DNA from: CAZKTS01 sp964555735
GTDB lineage: Bacteria > Actinomycetota > Acidimicrobiia > IMCC26256 > PALSA-555
Assembly (NCBI GenBank): GCA_964555735.1
Contig: CAZKTS010000108.1
Location: forward strand, 1 to 40,504
Reading direction: 5' to 3'
Length of the DNA stretch: 40,504 nucleotides
Positions 18,433-27,289 of the stretch are shown piece after piece. Both the position numbers and the translations under genes were made by a program. The first letter of the stretch is position 1. Each line of letters starts with the position of its first letter. Under the pieces are notes generated by a model. That model ran no database searches, was not told where the DNA came from, and saw only the letters and a list, made by a program, of their open reading frames with translations.

Positions 18433-20304
18433 GCGACCGCGGCTGCTCCCGCAGCCAGGCACCGAAGAGCAGCACCGGCCACAGCGGGTAGTGCCAGTCG
18501 CGCGTGCCGTCGAGGTGCTCACGCCACGCACGCCCGACCACCGCGGCGTCGAGAAGCCGTCGGCCTCGATCGCGCTCGGCGCCAGCAGATCGGACGCCCA
18601 GTCCCGCAACGGGCCACGCAGCCAGACGTCGATCGGCGCGCTGAACCCGTGCTTCGGTCGCTCGAACAGCTCGGGTGGCACGTACTGCGCGAGCACGCTG
18701 CGGAGCAGTGCCTTGGTGCGCTTCGGCGTGCCGAGTCGCATCGCGGCGGGCAGTCGCCACGCGACGTCGAAGACGTCGGGATCGAGGAAGGGCGCGCGCA
18801 CCTCGAGGCCGACGGCCATGCTCGCCCGGTCGACCTTGGTGAGCAGGTCGCCGGGGAGGTAGGTGAGCGTGTCGCCCAGCAGCAGCTGCTCGGCGGTGAG
18901 CTCGTCGCCGAGCGCGCGCAGGCGCTCCCGCACGATCGACTCCCCGGCCGCCGGCTCGCGCACCAGGCCGTCGGCGTCGGTCCAGTAGGCGAGGAGGTCG
19001 ACGTAGCGATCGACAGGGTGACGCGGCTCGAGCAGCGCGGCGACGCGCGCCTGACGGCTCCCGGGCTCCGAGCTCGCGACGCGCGGCGCCGCCGCGGGCG
19101 ATACCCGCCCGAGGAGCCGCTCGAGCCGGAGTGCGTGGTGATAGCGGGGGTAGCCACCGAACAGCTCGTCGGCGCCGTCACCCGAGAGCGCGACGGTCAC
19201 GGACCCACGCGCGAGCCGCGAGACCAGGACCGTCGGGATCTGCGACGAGTCCGCGAACGGTTCGTCGTAGAGCGCGCCGAGCCGCGGCACGACGCTCAGC
19301 ACCTCCGTCTCGCTCACGAGCAGCTCGGCGTGCTCGGTGCCGAGGTGGCGCGCGACTTCACGAGCGAACGGCGCCTCCTGATGCGCGGCAGTCTCGAACC
19401 CGATCGTGAACGTCCGGACCGGTCGCGTGCTCTGCGCCTGCATGAGCGCGACCACCAGCGATGAGTCGATGCCGCCGGAGAGCAGCGCGCCCAACGGCAC
19501 GTCGGCATCCATGCGGAGACGGACCGCGCGGCGCAGCCGCCCGTCGATCTCGTCGCGCGCGTCGCCCTCGTCGGTGATCGGTGCCGCGGCGGCCCGCTCG
19601 GCCGCCGTCCGCGCCGACCAGTAGGGCTCGACGACGGGTTCGCCGCGCCTCGGATCCACGACGAGGTGCGTGCCGGGTTCGAGCTTGGCGACGCCCTCGA
19701 AGATCGAGCGCGGTGCCGGCACGTACGCGTGCCGCGTCAGCTCTGCGAGCGCGACCGGGTCGACGGCCGGCTCGAAGTCCGGATGCTGCCAGAGTGCGCG
19801 GACCTCGGACGCGAAGACGAAGGCGCGACCGGCGAAGCCGTACGCCAACGGCTTCTCGCCGAAGCGGTCGCACGCGAGGTGCAGCAACCGGTCGCGGCCG
19901 TCCCAGACTGCGATGGCGAACATGCCGTTGACGCGCTCGAGCGCGCCGCGCACCCCCCACTCCTCGATCGCCGCGACCAGGACCTCGGTGTCGGACGTGC
20001 CCCGGAACGCGTGGCCGAGCCCGGCGAGACGTTCCCGGACGGCGCCGTGGCCGTAGATCTCGCCGTTGAAGGTCAGCGTGTAGCGCCCCCCGGCCGAGAC
20101 CATGGGCTGGCGCCCGCGGTCGGAGACGTCGACGACCGCGAGGCGCCGGTGGGCCAGGGCGACGCCGGCGGCCGGGTCCACCCAAACCCCGTGGTCGTCC
20201 GGGCCGCGATGCCCGAGCGTGGCGCCCATGGCGGCGGCGACCGCCCGGAGGTGGTCGGCGGACGTCCGGTGCGTGGCGTCCACCACACCCGCGATGCCGC
20301 ACAC
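18419..20304 (-). CDS. asnB: Glutamine-hydrolysing asparagine synthase, with an apparent frameshift near the end
   Basis: Starts at a GTG (20304) giving MCGIAGVVDA, where Cys2 becomes the N-terminal nucleophile of the class II glutaminase. HRGPDDHG (32-39) and TFNGEIY (78-84) belong to the same domain; the synthetase domain has LLSGGIDSSLVV (275-285) and LSGDGADELFGGYPRY. The frame is normal to residue 583 (IEADG) and then turns to out-of-frame sequence; the expected end (LLDAAVVGRAWREHLDGT ... LWPVLLFGAWLREQ) continues in another frame to a TGA at 18419-18421. One missing base at about 18555-18556 explains this (GGCTTC where GGCCTTC is expected). Restored length is 628 residues. Sequencing error and real mutation cannot be told apart. 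Free asparagine synthesis or amidation of a wall component are possible roles. Confidence 0.88.
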
Positions 20305-20437
20305 GGCTACCACTCTCCCGTCGGTCGAGGGGCTCGGGCCGGGCCCACCAGGCACCGCCGAGCCGGATGGACATGATGGCCCAGGCCCGGCAAAAGGCCT
20401 CAGGTTGCCCTCCGACCCGGCCGACAACCCCGGTGGG

Positions 20438-22642
20438 ATGGGTACGGAGGCGATCCTGGCTTTGGCCTTCGGTGTGGCGCTGGGCACGTTCCTGACGGCC
20501 GCCACGCTGTGGCTCCACGAGCGGTCGGAGCGTCGCGCCCTCGCGGAGATCGGCGTGCAGGTCCGCCGCAGCGAGGCCCAGCTCCAGGCCATGCTCCGCG
20601 ACTCCCACGACATCCTGGCCGTCATCGACGACCAGGGTGCCCTCGCCTACGCCAACCCCGCCGCCGAGCGACTGTTCGGCCGCCGGGTCGAGCCGCTCCT
20701 CGGCACCAGCCCGTTCGACTACGTCCATCCCGAGGATCGCGACCACGTGCTCGAGGTGTTCGCGCATTCACTCCAACATCCCGGCGAGACCGAGCGCGTC
20801 GAGTTCCGCGTCCAACATCAGAACGGCCAGTGGCGAACGCTCGAGGCGATCGGCACCAACCTGCTCGCCGACCCCGCGGTCAAGGGCATGGTCGTGAGCG
20901 CGCGCGACGTCAGCGAGTCGAAGGCGACGCAAGCGCAGCTCCGCGACGCCCAGGAGCGCTTCCGCACCGCGTTCGAGTGGGCGCCGATCGGCATGGCCCT
21001 CACGTCGCTCGACGGGCGCTTCTTCCGCGTCAACCGGGCCTTGGCCCAGATGCTCGGGCGCGCCGAGGACCAGCTCGAAGGTGCGTCCGTCATCGCGCTC
21101 ACCCACCCCGAAGATCGCGAAGCGAGCGCGCAGGCGTTGCGAGCCGCCGTCATCGAGAACCAGTCGGGCTACCGCATCGACAAGCGCTACCTCCACGCCG
21201 ACGGACGGCCGGTGTGGGTGAAGCTCTCGGCGTCGCTGGTGCACGACCTCGACGGCAAGCCGCTCTACTTCGTCAGCCAGATCGAGGACATCACCGAGCG
21301 GCGCGCCAACGGCGAGCTCCTCGCGCACCAAGCGATCCACGACCCGCTCACCGGCCTGCCGAACCGGCTGCTGTTCGTCGACCGGTTGCGGCGCGCGCTC
21401 ACCGAGGCGAATGGCCAGCAGCGCATCGCCGTGCTCTTCCTCGACCTCGACCACTTCAAGATGGTGAACGACAGCCTCGGCCATCCCGCCGGCGACCGGC
21501 TGCTCATGGCGCTCGCCGACCGCATCCGTGCCGCGATCCGCCCGAGCGACGTCGTCGCCCGCTTCGGTGGCGACGAGTTCATCGTCCTGTGTCGCGACGT
21601 GCCCGACGAGAGCGCGGCGCGGCTCGTCGCCTCGCGCATCAGCACCGCGATCGCCCACCCCATCGCGCTCGCCGAAGGCGAGGTCTTCGTCACCGCCAGC
21701 ATCGGGATCGCCCTGTCGGGCGGAGAGCTCGAGACGCCCGAGACCCTGCTGCGCAACGCCGATGCCGCCATGTACCGCGCCAAGGACCAGGGCCGCGCTC
21801 GAGCCGAGGTCTACGAGTCGGAGTCGCACGATCGTGCCGTGCACCACCTCCGCACGGGCAACGAGCTCCACCGCGCCCTGGAGCGCGGTGAGCTGCGAAT
21901 GCACTACCAGCCGATCGTCCGCCTCGAGGACGGGATGATCACCGGCTTCGAGGCGCTGCTGCGCTGGGAGCACCCCGAGCGCGGCCTCGTGCGACCCGAC
22001 GAGTTCGTGGGCCTCGCCGAGGAGACCGGGCTCGTCGTGCCGATCGGCGTCTGGGCGCTCGAGGAGTCGTGCCGCCAGACGGTGCAGTGGCACGGGGCCG
22101 GTGCCGACGTCACGATCAGCGTCAACCTCTCACCCCGCCAGCTCGCCGAACCGTCCCTTCCCGACGACGTCGCGCGCGTCCTGCACGAGACCGGCATCCG
22201 GCCCGACGCGGTGTGGCTCGAGATCACCGAGAACACCCTGATGCGCGACGCCGAGTCGATGGCGCGCTCGCTCGCGGCGCTCCGTGCGCTCGGCGTGCAC
22301 CTCGCGGTCGACGACTTCGGCACCGGCTACTCGTCGATGACCTACCTCAAGCGGTTCCCCGTCGACGCGCTCAAGGTGGACCGGTCGTTCGTGGATGGCC
22401 TCGGGCGCGAACCCGAGGACACCGCGATCTGCACCGCCGTCGTCAGCCTCGCCCACGCGCTCGGTCTGCGCGCGGTCGCCGAGGGCGTCGAGACCCCCGA
22501 GCAGCTCGCGCAGCTCCGCACGCTCGGGTGCGAGCTCGCGCAGGGCTACCTCTTCGGGAAGCCGGAGCCGGCCGAGGCGCACGGGATACGCCCCGACCGG
22601 CAGCGGTGGGGCGCATTCGGCGCCGACGCCCTCACGACCTGA
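20438..22642 (+). CDS. Membrane-bound PAS-PAS-GGDEF-EAL cyclic-di-GMP protein
   Basis: 734 residues from the ATG at 20438, with GGTGGG just before it. One membrane helix (about 5-25), a short coiled segment, PAS 1 (about 48-160), PAS 2 (about 170-288), GGDEF (about 295-460) and EAL (about 475-725). The diguanylate cyclase site is an intact RFGGDEF (377-381), with an inhibitory I-site RPSD (368-371) five residues before it. The EAL part has EALLRW (505-510), EITENT, DDFGTGYSS and KVDRSF, the residues for metal binding and catalysis. Both activities could be real, with PAS domains and product inhibition deciding the balance. Divergent from asnB across 133 bases with no clear promoter. Confidence 0.95.
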   Translation: MGTEAILALAFGVALGTFLTAATLWLHERSERRALAEIGVQVRRSEAQLQAMLRDSHDILAVIDDQGALAYANPAAERLFGRRVEPLLGTSPFDYVHPEDRDHVLEVFAHSLQHPGETERVEFRVQHQNGQWRTLEAIGTNLLADPAVKGMVVSARDVSESKATQAQLRDAQERFRTAFEWAPIGMALTSLDGRFFRVNRALAQMLGRAEDQLEGASVIALTHPEDREASAQALRAAVIENQSGYRIDKRYLHADGRPVWVKLSASLVHDLDGKPLYFVSQIEDITERRANGELLAHQAIHDPLTGLPNRLLFVDRLRRALTEANGQQRIAVLFLDLDHFKMVNDSLGHPAGDRLLMALADRIRAAIRPSDVVARFGGDEFIVLCRDVPDESAARLVASRISTAIAHPIALAEGEVFVTASIGIALSGGELETPETLLRNADAAMYRAKDQGRARAEVYESESHDRAVHHLRTGNELHRALERGELRMHYQPIVRLEDGMITGFEALLRWEHPERGLVRPDEFVGLAEETGLVVPIGVWALEESCRQTVQWHGAGADVTISVNLSPRQLAEPSLPDDVARVLHETGIRPDAVWLEITENTLMRDAESMARSLAALRALGVHLAVDDFGTGYSSMTYLKRFPVDALKVDRSFVDGLGREPEDTAICTAVVSLAHALGLRAVAEGVETPEQLAQLRTLGCELAQGYLFGKPEPAEAHGIRPDRQRWGAFGADALTT

Positions 22643-23078
22643 CGGCAACCTGCTCCGCCCGCGCCCGCAGCGCGCGGTTCATGAGGTCGAAGCCGTCAGC
22701 GGTCCGGTCGAGCGTGCGGCGCGCGAACGGTACGAGAATCCCGCGGAACGTCTCGCGGTGGACGAAGGTGCAGGCGCGGCCATCCTGGACTTCATCGATC
22801 ACGAACTCGTGGGCGCCTTCGAAGAGCCAGCGATGGCCGAGCCGACCGAGCCAGGCGAAGCGCCGCGCGGGCTCGTTCGCGGTGACCTCCGGGCGGATGT
22901 CCATGGCGCGGCGCCCCGGCGGGGCGATGTGCACCTCGAGCCGCGCACCCACCTCGGGCGTGCCTCGCACCGACGTGATGAACGGGTTCCAGGCCGGGTA
23001 GGCGTCGAGGTCGAGCAGCACGGCCCAGACCGTCGCAGGGGCGGCGTCGATGTGGATCCGTCGTTCGATGACTCGCAT
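22632..23078 (-). CDS. SRPBCC (START-like) domain protein
   Basis: 148 residues from the ATG at 23078. The start MRVIERRIHIDAAPATVWAV, the DLDAYPAWNPFI segment and the final long helix (RTLDRTADGFDLMNRALRAR) are typical of polyketide-cyclase-like SRPBCC proteins, which hold a hydrophobic ligand in a deep pocket. The ligand is unknown. A perfect AGGAGG lies 5 bases upstream. Divergent from a TetR gene with shared operator sequence, so expression is probably released by a small molecule, perhaps the one it binds. Its 3' end overlaps the convergent GGDEF gene by 11 bases. Confidence 0.88.
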   Translation of the reverse strand: MRVIERRIHIDAAPATVWAVLLDLDAYPAWNPFITSVRGTPEVGARLEVHIAPPGRRAMDIRPEVTANEPARRFAWLGRLGHRWLFEGAHEFVIDEVQDGRACTFVHRETFRGILVPFARRTLDRTADGFDLMNRALRARAEQVAVRS

Positions 23079-23083
23079 GGGGT

Positions 23084-23089
23084 CCTCCT
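23084..23089 (-). promoter_or_regulatory. Perfect Shine-Dalgarno of the SRPBCC gene
   Basis: AGGAGG on the minus strand, 5 bases before the ATG at 23078. It fixes the start; the frame is open 77 codons further up. It contrasts with the leaderless look of the divergent TetR gene. Confidence 0.85.
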
Positions 23090-23094
23090 CGGAT

Positions 23095-23111
23095 CGCAAC
23101 GATTCGTTGCG
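23095..23111. promoter_or_regulatory. Operator 1 of the TetR/SRPBCC region
   Basis: Perfect palindrome CGCAACGA-t-TCGTTGCG. Half-sites CGCAAC/GTTGCG are 5 bases apart. It sits just upstream of the SRPBCC ribosome binding site, so bound regulator should block that gene. Confidence 0.75.
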
Positions 23112-23137
23112 TTTGCAGCATGCCACGACGGCTCCAC

Positions 23138-23160
23138 TATCGCAACACATTGTTGCGATA
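23138..23160. promoter_or_regulatory. Operator 2 of the TetR/SRPBCC region
   Basis: Perfect inverted repeat TATCGCAACA-cat-TGTTGCGATA. It contains the same CGCAAC-N5-GTTGCG core as operator 1, 46 bases away centre to centre. It runs into the -10 box of the TetR gene, as expected for autorepression. Confidence 0.8.
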
Positions 23161-23164
23161 CCCT
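23159..23164 (+). promoter_or_regulatory. -10 box of the TetR gene (leaderless type)
   Basis: TACCCT, 6 bases before the GTG at 23171. It overlaps the last two bases of operator 2. Confidence 0.55.
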
Positions 23165-23170
23165 GCGCGG

Positions 23171-23758
23171 GTGCCACCGAGCCCGTCCAGCACCGGGAGC
23201 AGCCGACCGGGCGGACGCAGCGCCCGTGTCCGCACCGCCGTGCTCGAAGCCACCATCGAGGCGGTCGCGGATGGCGGGTACGGCGCCCTGAGCATCGACG
23301 ACGTCGCATCCCGTGCCGGGGTCCACAAGACGACCGTGTACCGGCGGTGGCCGACCCGCGAGGCGCTCGTGCTCGACGCGCTGCTCGACCGATCGGCCGA
23401 TCAGGTGGCGATCCCCGACACCGGCACGTTCGCGGGCGACCTGCGCGCGCTCCTCGACGCGGTGGTCGCCAACATCACCTCTCGCGCCGGCCGGGCGATC
23501 CTGCTCACGCTGTGCGCCGAAGCCCCGCACTCGGACGCTCTCGGCGCGCTGCGGCACGACTTCTGGTCCGCCCGCTTCGAGGTCTCGGCGGTGATCGTCG
23601 AGCGCGCCATCGCGCGGGGCGAGCTCTCACCGACGACCGACTCGAAGTGGGTGATCGAGCAGGCCATCGCCCCCCTCTTCCTCCGCACCCTCGTCACCGG
23701 CGACGCCGTCGACGAGGCGTTGGTCGCCGCCCTCGTCGAGCGCGCCGTCCGTTCGTAG
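23171..23758 (+). CDS. TetR-family transcriptional regulator
   Basis: 195 residues from the GTG at 23171. I prefer this start to the ATG at 23120 because the latter would put an operator and the -10 box inside the gene. The N-terminal domain has TAVLEATIEAVADGGYGAL, the helix-turn-helix SIDDVASRAGVHKTTVYRRW (about 40-59) and the usual PTREALVLDALLD. The C-terminal part is the helical ligand and dimer domain of the TetR_C type. Two matching palindromes lie between it and the SRPBCC gene, so it most likely represses both. Confidence 0.9.
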   Translation: MPPSPSSTGSSRPGGRSARVRTAVLEATIEAVADGGYGALSIDDVASRAGVHKTTVYRRWPTREALVLDALLDRSADQVAIPDTGTFAGDLRALLDAVVANITSRAGRAILLTLCAEAPHSDALGALRHDFWSARFEVSAVIVERAIARGELSPTTDSKWVIEQAIAPLFLRTLVTGDAVDEALVAALVERAVRS

Positions 23759-23843
23759 GACGCGCGCGCCGCTCGGCACGCGCGTCACGCACCCGCGTCC
23801 TCGGCGTCGTGCGGACGACCGCACTCGCCCGCCCGGAGGCCTC

Positions 23844-24443
23844 ATGCCCGCGACGCTCACCATCCAGCCGTGGCCCGACCCGGTCATCGACACCGTCGGC
23901 CACGATCCCCGATCGCTCTACGTCGAGACGTTCTGGCTCCCGACCCTCGGCCCGACCGCACTCCTCCTGCTTCGCCACCTCGCGACCCGGTTCGACACCC
24001 GGCCCGGCCCGGTGGAGCTGCCGGTGGCCGAGGCGTCGCAGGCGCTCGGGCTCGGTGACCGCGAGGGCAGCAGCTCGCCCATCGTGCGCAGCCTCGCCCG
24101 GCTCGAGACCTTCGACCTCGCGTGCTCCGACGGCGACACGACGGTCGCGGTCCGTCGCAACCTGCCGCCGGTGCAGCGACGCCACCTCCGCCGGCTGCCG
24201 CTCCAGCTCCAGTCGTTGCACGCGTCCTGGACCGAGGCCCGCCTCGCCGACGAGCCCCACGCCGAAGCCCGCCGGCGCGCCCGCCGCCTCGCGCTCGCGA
24301 TGCTCGAGGAGGGCGACGACGCCGACCGCGTGGAGCGGGTGCTCTTCTCCACCGGCTTCCACCCGGCGATCTGTCACGACGCGGCACGCTGGGCGTGGCA
24401 GCGCCACCGCGACGCCTCGGCAGCCGCCAACGTCACCGGCTGA
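23844..24443 (+). CDS. Unknown protein with possible winged-helix region
   Basis: 199 residues from an ATG with GGAGG 6 bases upstream. ALLLLRHLATRF (39-50), VAEASQALGLGD (61-72) and PIVRSLARLETFDLA (79-93), followed by a strand pair (ACSDGDTTVAVRR), have the order of a winged helix. The rest is Arg-rich helices, including RRRARRLALAMLEEGDDADR. I do not recognise the family. The gene stands 85 bases after the TetR gene and 34 bases before the membrane gene. Confidence 0.7.
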   Translation: MPATLTIQPWPDPVIDTVGHDPRSLYVETFWLPTLGPTALLLLRHLATRFDTRPGPVELPVAEASQALGLGDREGSSSPIVRSLARLETFDLACSDGDTTVAVRRNLPPVQRRHLRRLPLQLQSLHASWTEARLADEPHAEARRRARRLALAMLEEGDDADRVERVLFSTGFHPAICHDAARWAWQRHRDASAAANVTG

Positions 24444-24464
24444 GCGGCGCACATCCGCACCTGC

Positions 24465-24470
24465 TTGAAT
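24465..24470 (+). promoter_or_regulatory. Possible -10 box of the gene at 24478
   Basis: TTGAAT, 7 bases before the GTG. It deviates from TAnnnT, so support is weak. Confidence 0.25.
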
Positions 24471-24477
24471 CGCCGCC

Positions 24478-25665
24478 GTGCTGGCGGGGCTGCGGGCGCG
24501 GGTCCGATGGTGGGAAGCGGTGCCGGCGGTGGCCGCCATCGTCAACATCGTCGTCTGGTACGCCGTCGATGCCTCGAACCGCGTGTTCCCCGACACCGGC
24601 TCGTATCTGAGCGCCGCACGACGGCTGCACCTCACCGTCTTCGGCGGCTTCCGCGAGCCGGTCTTCCCCGCCCTGCTCGCGATCCCACAGTGGGCGTTCG
24701 GGCACGGCGAGACCGTGGCGCGCATCACGACCACGGCGATCTTCCTCGGTCTCGTCCTGACCGTCCAGTACGTCGGGCGGCGATGGTGGGGGCGGGGCTG
24801 GGGCGTCGGGGCTGCGCTCGCGATCGCCGCGAGCCCGTACCTCGGCTTCTACGCGGTGTCGGGCCTGCGCGAGGAGCTCGCCTGCATCGGGATCATCGGC
24901 GTCGGCTTCGCCGTGACCCGCGCACCCCTCACCCGGTGGCAGTGGCTCGGCGTCGCGTTCGCCACCGGCGTGACCGCGATGATCCGCTGGGACACGCTGA
25001 TGCTCACCCTGCCCGTGGTCGCGCTCGCACTGTTGCTCGGTCGCGTCGGCATCCGCACGATCGCGCTCTGCGCACTCGTGGTCGTCGCGGTGGTGAGCCC
25101 GTTCATCGTCGGCAACTGGCGTCGCAACGACGACCCGTTCTTCAGCTCCAACAAGACGGCCGCGTTCCACCGCAACGACGAGTTCGCCGGTCAGCCCGGC
25201 TACATCACCCGCGCCGAGTTCGAGCGCGACGCGTACCAGGACCCCACGACCTGGGGTGAGTACGTCTTCGGCGACCACGAGCCCGACGAGCTGGTGCGGC
25301 GGTTCGTCGAGGCGCCGCTGCGATCGAGCCTCGGGATCACCGCGTACGCGCTCTTCTACCCCGAGCCACCGACACGAGAGCCGGGATGGCCCGACCTCGG
25401 CGAGACGGGTGAGTGGAAGCTGCTCGTCGTGTGGGCAGTCGTGATCGCCGCTGCGCTCGGCGCAGTCTGCATGATCCGCCGCGGCCGCTGGCCGTTCGCG
25501 CTGCTGCTGCTCCTGGCGGTGCTCCAGCACTTCCCGATCGTCGGGCTTCCGCACTACGACATCCGCCTCGAGACCGCGGTGTACCCGTTGATGGTCCTCG
25601 CCGTCGTCGAGCTGGTTCGCGCAGTCGCGATGCGTCACCGATCGGAGGCTCCGGCCGTCGGCTGA
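24478..25665 (+). CDS. Polytopic membrane protein resembling GT-C glycosyltransferases
   Basis: 395 residues from a GTG, with about nine membrane helices. After helix 1 an outer loop with acidic and Tyr residues (NRVFPDTGSYLSAARRL at 34-50) resembles the first-loop Asp site of GT-C enzymes that use polyprenyl-phosphate sugars, and SGLREELACI follows a later helix. A long outer loop lies at about 215-290. This could be a mannosyl- or arabinosyltransferase-like enzyme working outside the membrane, but no exact family is recognised. It opens a stretch of surface-glycan genes. Confidence 0.7.
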   Translation: MLAGLRARVRWWEAVPAVAAIVNIVVWYAVDASNRVFPDTGSYLSAARRLHLTVFGGFREPVFPALLAIPQWAFGHGETVARITTTAIFLGLVLTVQYVGRRWWGRGWGVGAALAIAASPYLGFYAVSGLREELACIGIIGVGFAVTRAPLTRWQWLGVAFATGVTAMIRWDTLMLTLPVVALALLLGRVGIRTIALCALVVVAVVSPFIVGNWRRNDDPFFSSNKTAAFHRNDEFAGQPGYITRAEFERDAYQDPTTWGEYVFGDHEPDELVRRFVEAPLRSSLGITAYALFYPEPPTREPGWPDLGETGEWKLLVVWAVVIAAALGAVCMIRRGRWPFALLLLLAVLQHFPIVGLPHYDIRLETAVYPLMVLAVVELVRAVAMRHRSEAPAVG

Positions 25666-25669
25666 TCGG

Positions 25670-25675
25670 TACCCT
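25670..25675 (+). promoter_or_regulatory. -10 box of the sulfotransferase gene (leaderless type)
   Basis: TACCCT, 6 bases before the GTG at 25682. Confidence 0.5.
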
Positions 25676-25681
25676 CGGGGC

Positions 25682-26425
25682 GTGCCGCGCCACCGTGACC
25701 GTCTTCTCTTCCTCCACATCCCGAAGACCGCCGGCACCGCGCTCGTCGATCTGATCGGTCGGGAGTACGGCACGGAACACATGGTTCGCATCTACGGCGG
25801 CGAGTTCGGCATCGATGTCGACGAGCTCCGCGCCTGGCCGCGACGGCGGCGCCGCGCCGTGCGCGCCGTCGTCGGGCACATGGCGTTCGGGTTGCACGAG
25901 GAGCTGCCCGGGCCGTCGACCTACGTCACGGTCCTGCGCGACCCGCTGGATCGGATCGTGTCGCACCACGGCTACGTGCTCGGCGAGCCGACACTCGTCG
26001 ACATCCACGAGGCGACCGGCGAGCGCGCGACGCTCGTCGGTCACGTCACCGGGTCACCCGCGGCATACCTCGTCAACAACGGCCAGACCCGCTTGCTGGG
26101 CGCCGACGTCGACGACTCGCGCCGGGCACCGGGTGAGCGCGAGCTCGAGCGCGCCCTCGAGCGCATCGATCGAGACATCGCGGTCACCGGGATCCAAGAG
26201 CGCATGGCCGAGACCGTTTGCCTCATGGCCGAGACGCTCGGCTGGTCGAGCGCCGACCTTCCGGTGCTCAACGTCACCCCGTCGCGACGCGCCGTCGACG
26301 TCCTGACCGATGACGAGCGGGCCGTCGTGGAGGAGCACAACCAGCTCGATCGGGTCTTGTACGACCACGCCCGGGCCGCGTTCGAACGAACGGTCGCGAC
26401 GCGGACGAAGGAAGACGCCCGATGA
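25682..26425 (+). CDS. Sulfotransferase-family protein
   Basis: 247 residues from a GTG. LLFLHIPKTAGTALVDLI (8-25) is the 5'-phosphosulfate loop and TVLRDPLDRIVSHHGY (83-98) the 3'-phosphate region of PAPS-dependent sulfotransferases of the Sulfotransfer_2 type, which often sulfate sugars. The rest is helical, as usual. There is no signal peptide, so it acts in the cytosol. Its neighbours suggest a glycan acceptor, by inference. The last codons overlap the start of the sirtuin gene as ATGA (26422-26425). Confidence 0.85.
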   Translation: MPRHRDRLLFLHIPKTAGTALVDLIGREYGTEHMVRIYGGEFGIDVDELRAWPRRRRRAVRAVVGHMAFGLHEELPGPSTYVTVLRDPLDRIVSHHGYVLGEPTLVDIHEATGERATLVGHVTGSPAAYLVNNGQTRLLGADVDDSRRAPGERELERALERIDRDIAVTGIQERMAETVCLMAETLGWSSADLPVLNVTPSRRAVDVLTDDERAVVEEHNQLDRVLYDHARAAFERTVATRTKEDAR

Positions 26426-27177
26426 GCACCGATCTCGATGCCGTCGCAGGATGGATCCGCGGCGCGCGCCAGATCGTCGTGCTCACGGGTGCCGGCATCT
26501 CGACGGAGTCCGGCATCCCCGACTTCCGCGGCCCGCAGGGCGTGTGGACCAAGAATCCCGCGGCCGAGAAGACCGCGACGCTCCAGTACTACGTGTCGGA
26601 TCCCGAGGTGCGGAAGCAGGCCTGGCGCAACCGCGTCGAGGGCAACTTCTTCTCCGCCGAGCCGAATGCCGGCCACCGCGCGCTCGCCGAGCTCGAGGGC
26701 CGCGCCGCGCTGCACACGCTCGTCACCCAGAACGTCGACCGCCTGCACCACGATGCCGGCAGCGACCCCGAGCGCATCGTCGAGATCCACGGCAACGTGC
26801 GCGAGGTGAAGTGCCTCACCTGCGGATGGCGGGCACCCATGGACGTCGCGCTCGACCGTGTGCGCGCAGGAGAAGAGGACCCGGCCTGTGAGGAGTGCGG
26901 CGGCATCCTGAAGTCGGCGACGATCTCGTTCGGCGAGAACCTCGACCCCTCTGACCTGCGCCGCGCCCAGACCGCCGCCGAAGGCGCCGACCTCTTCCTC
27001 GCCGTCGGGACATCGCTCGGCGTCTACCCGGCCGCCGCGCTGCCGGAGCTGGCGCTGCGCAACGGCGCTCGGCTCGTGGTGCTCAACGCCCAGGAGACCC
27101 CCTTCGACGGCATGGCCGCCGCGGTGAGCCGCGACCAGCTCGGCACCGTCCTCCCCGCCCTGGTGGCCCTGGTCTGA
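26422..27177 (+). CDS. cobB: Sir2-family NAD-dependent protein deacylase
   Basis: 251 residues. The Rossmann part has GAGISTESGIPDFRG (23-37) and TQNVDRLHH (102-110), the catalytic His123 is in EIHGN, and the zinc module has C131, C134, C156 and C159. Sirtuins remove acetyl or longer acyl groups from lysines using NAD, for instance to reactivate acyl-CoA synthetases. It overlaps the sulfotransferase stop by four bases. ATISFGENL stands where most members have a VVxFGE segment. The gene symbol follows general bacterial use. Confidence 0.92.
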   Translation: MSTDLDAVAGWIRGARQIVVLTGAGISTESGIPDFRGPQGVWTKNPAAEKTATLQYYVSDPEVRKQAWRNRVEGNFFSAEPNAGHRALAELEGRAALHTLVTQNVDRLHHDAGSDPERIVEIHGNVREVKCLTCGWRAPMDVALDRVRAGEEDPACEECGGILKSATISFGENLDPSDLRRAQTAAEGADLFLAVGTSLGVYPAAALPELALRNGARLVVLNAQETPFDGMAAAVSRDQLGTVLPALVALV

Positions 27178-27207
27178 GGGCCCGCCACCAAGCGCAGACG
27201 AGCACGC

Positions 27208-27276
27208 GCACATCGCAGATCAGCGAGGAGCGGGCCGAAGGCCGGTGCCGGGTATCCCGGCACCGAGCGAGGAGCG
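27208..27276. repeat. Hairpin repeat, copy 1
   Basis: Begins GCACATCGCAGATCAGCGAG and holds two stems: GGCC-gaa-GGCC, then GTGCCGGG-tat-CCCGGCAC (27244-27262). It ends in a GAGCGAGGAGCG that echoes the CAGCGAGGAGCG before the first stem. A second copy follows 82 bases later. Looks like a dispersed extragenic palindromic element. Confidence 0.8.
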
Positions 27277-27289
27277 CATCAAGACGGAT

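Noticed and set aside
18546..18565. Programmed ribosomal frameshift in asparagine synthase
   Set aside because: No slippery heptamer at the site; one missing base is simpler.
23120..23170. Earlier ATG start for the TetR gene
   Set aside because: It would place operator 2 and the -10 box inside the coding region; the GTG at 23171 fits the family's usual start.
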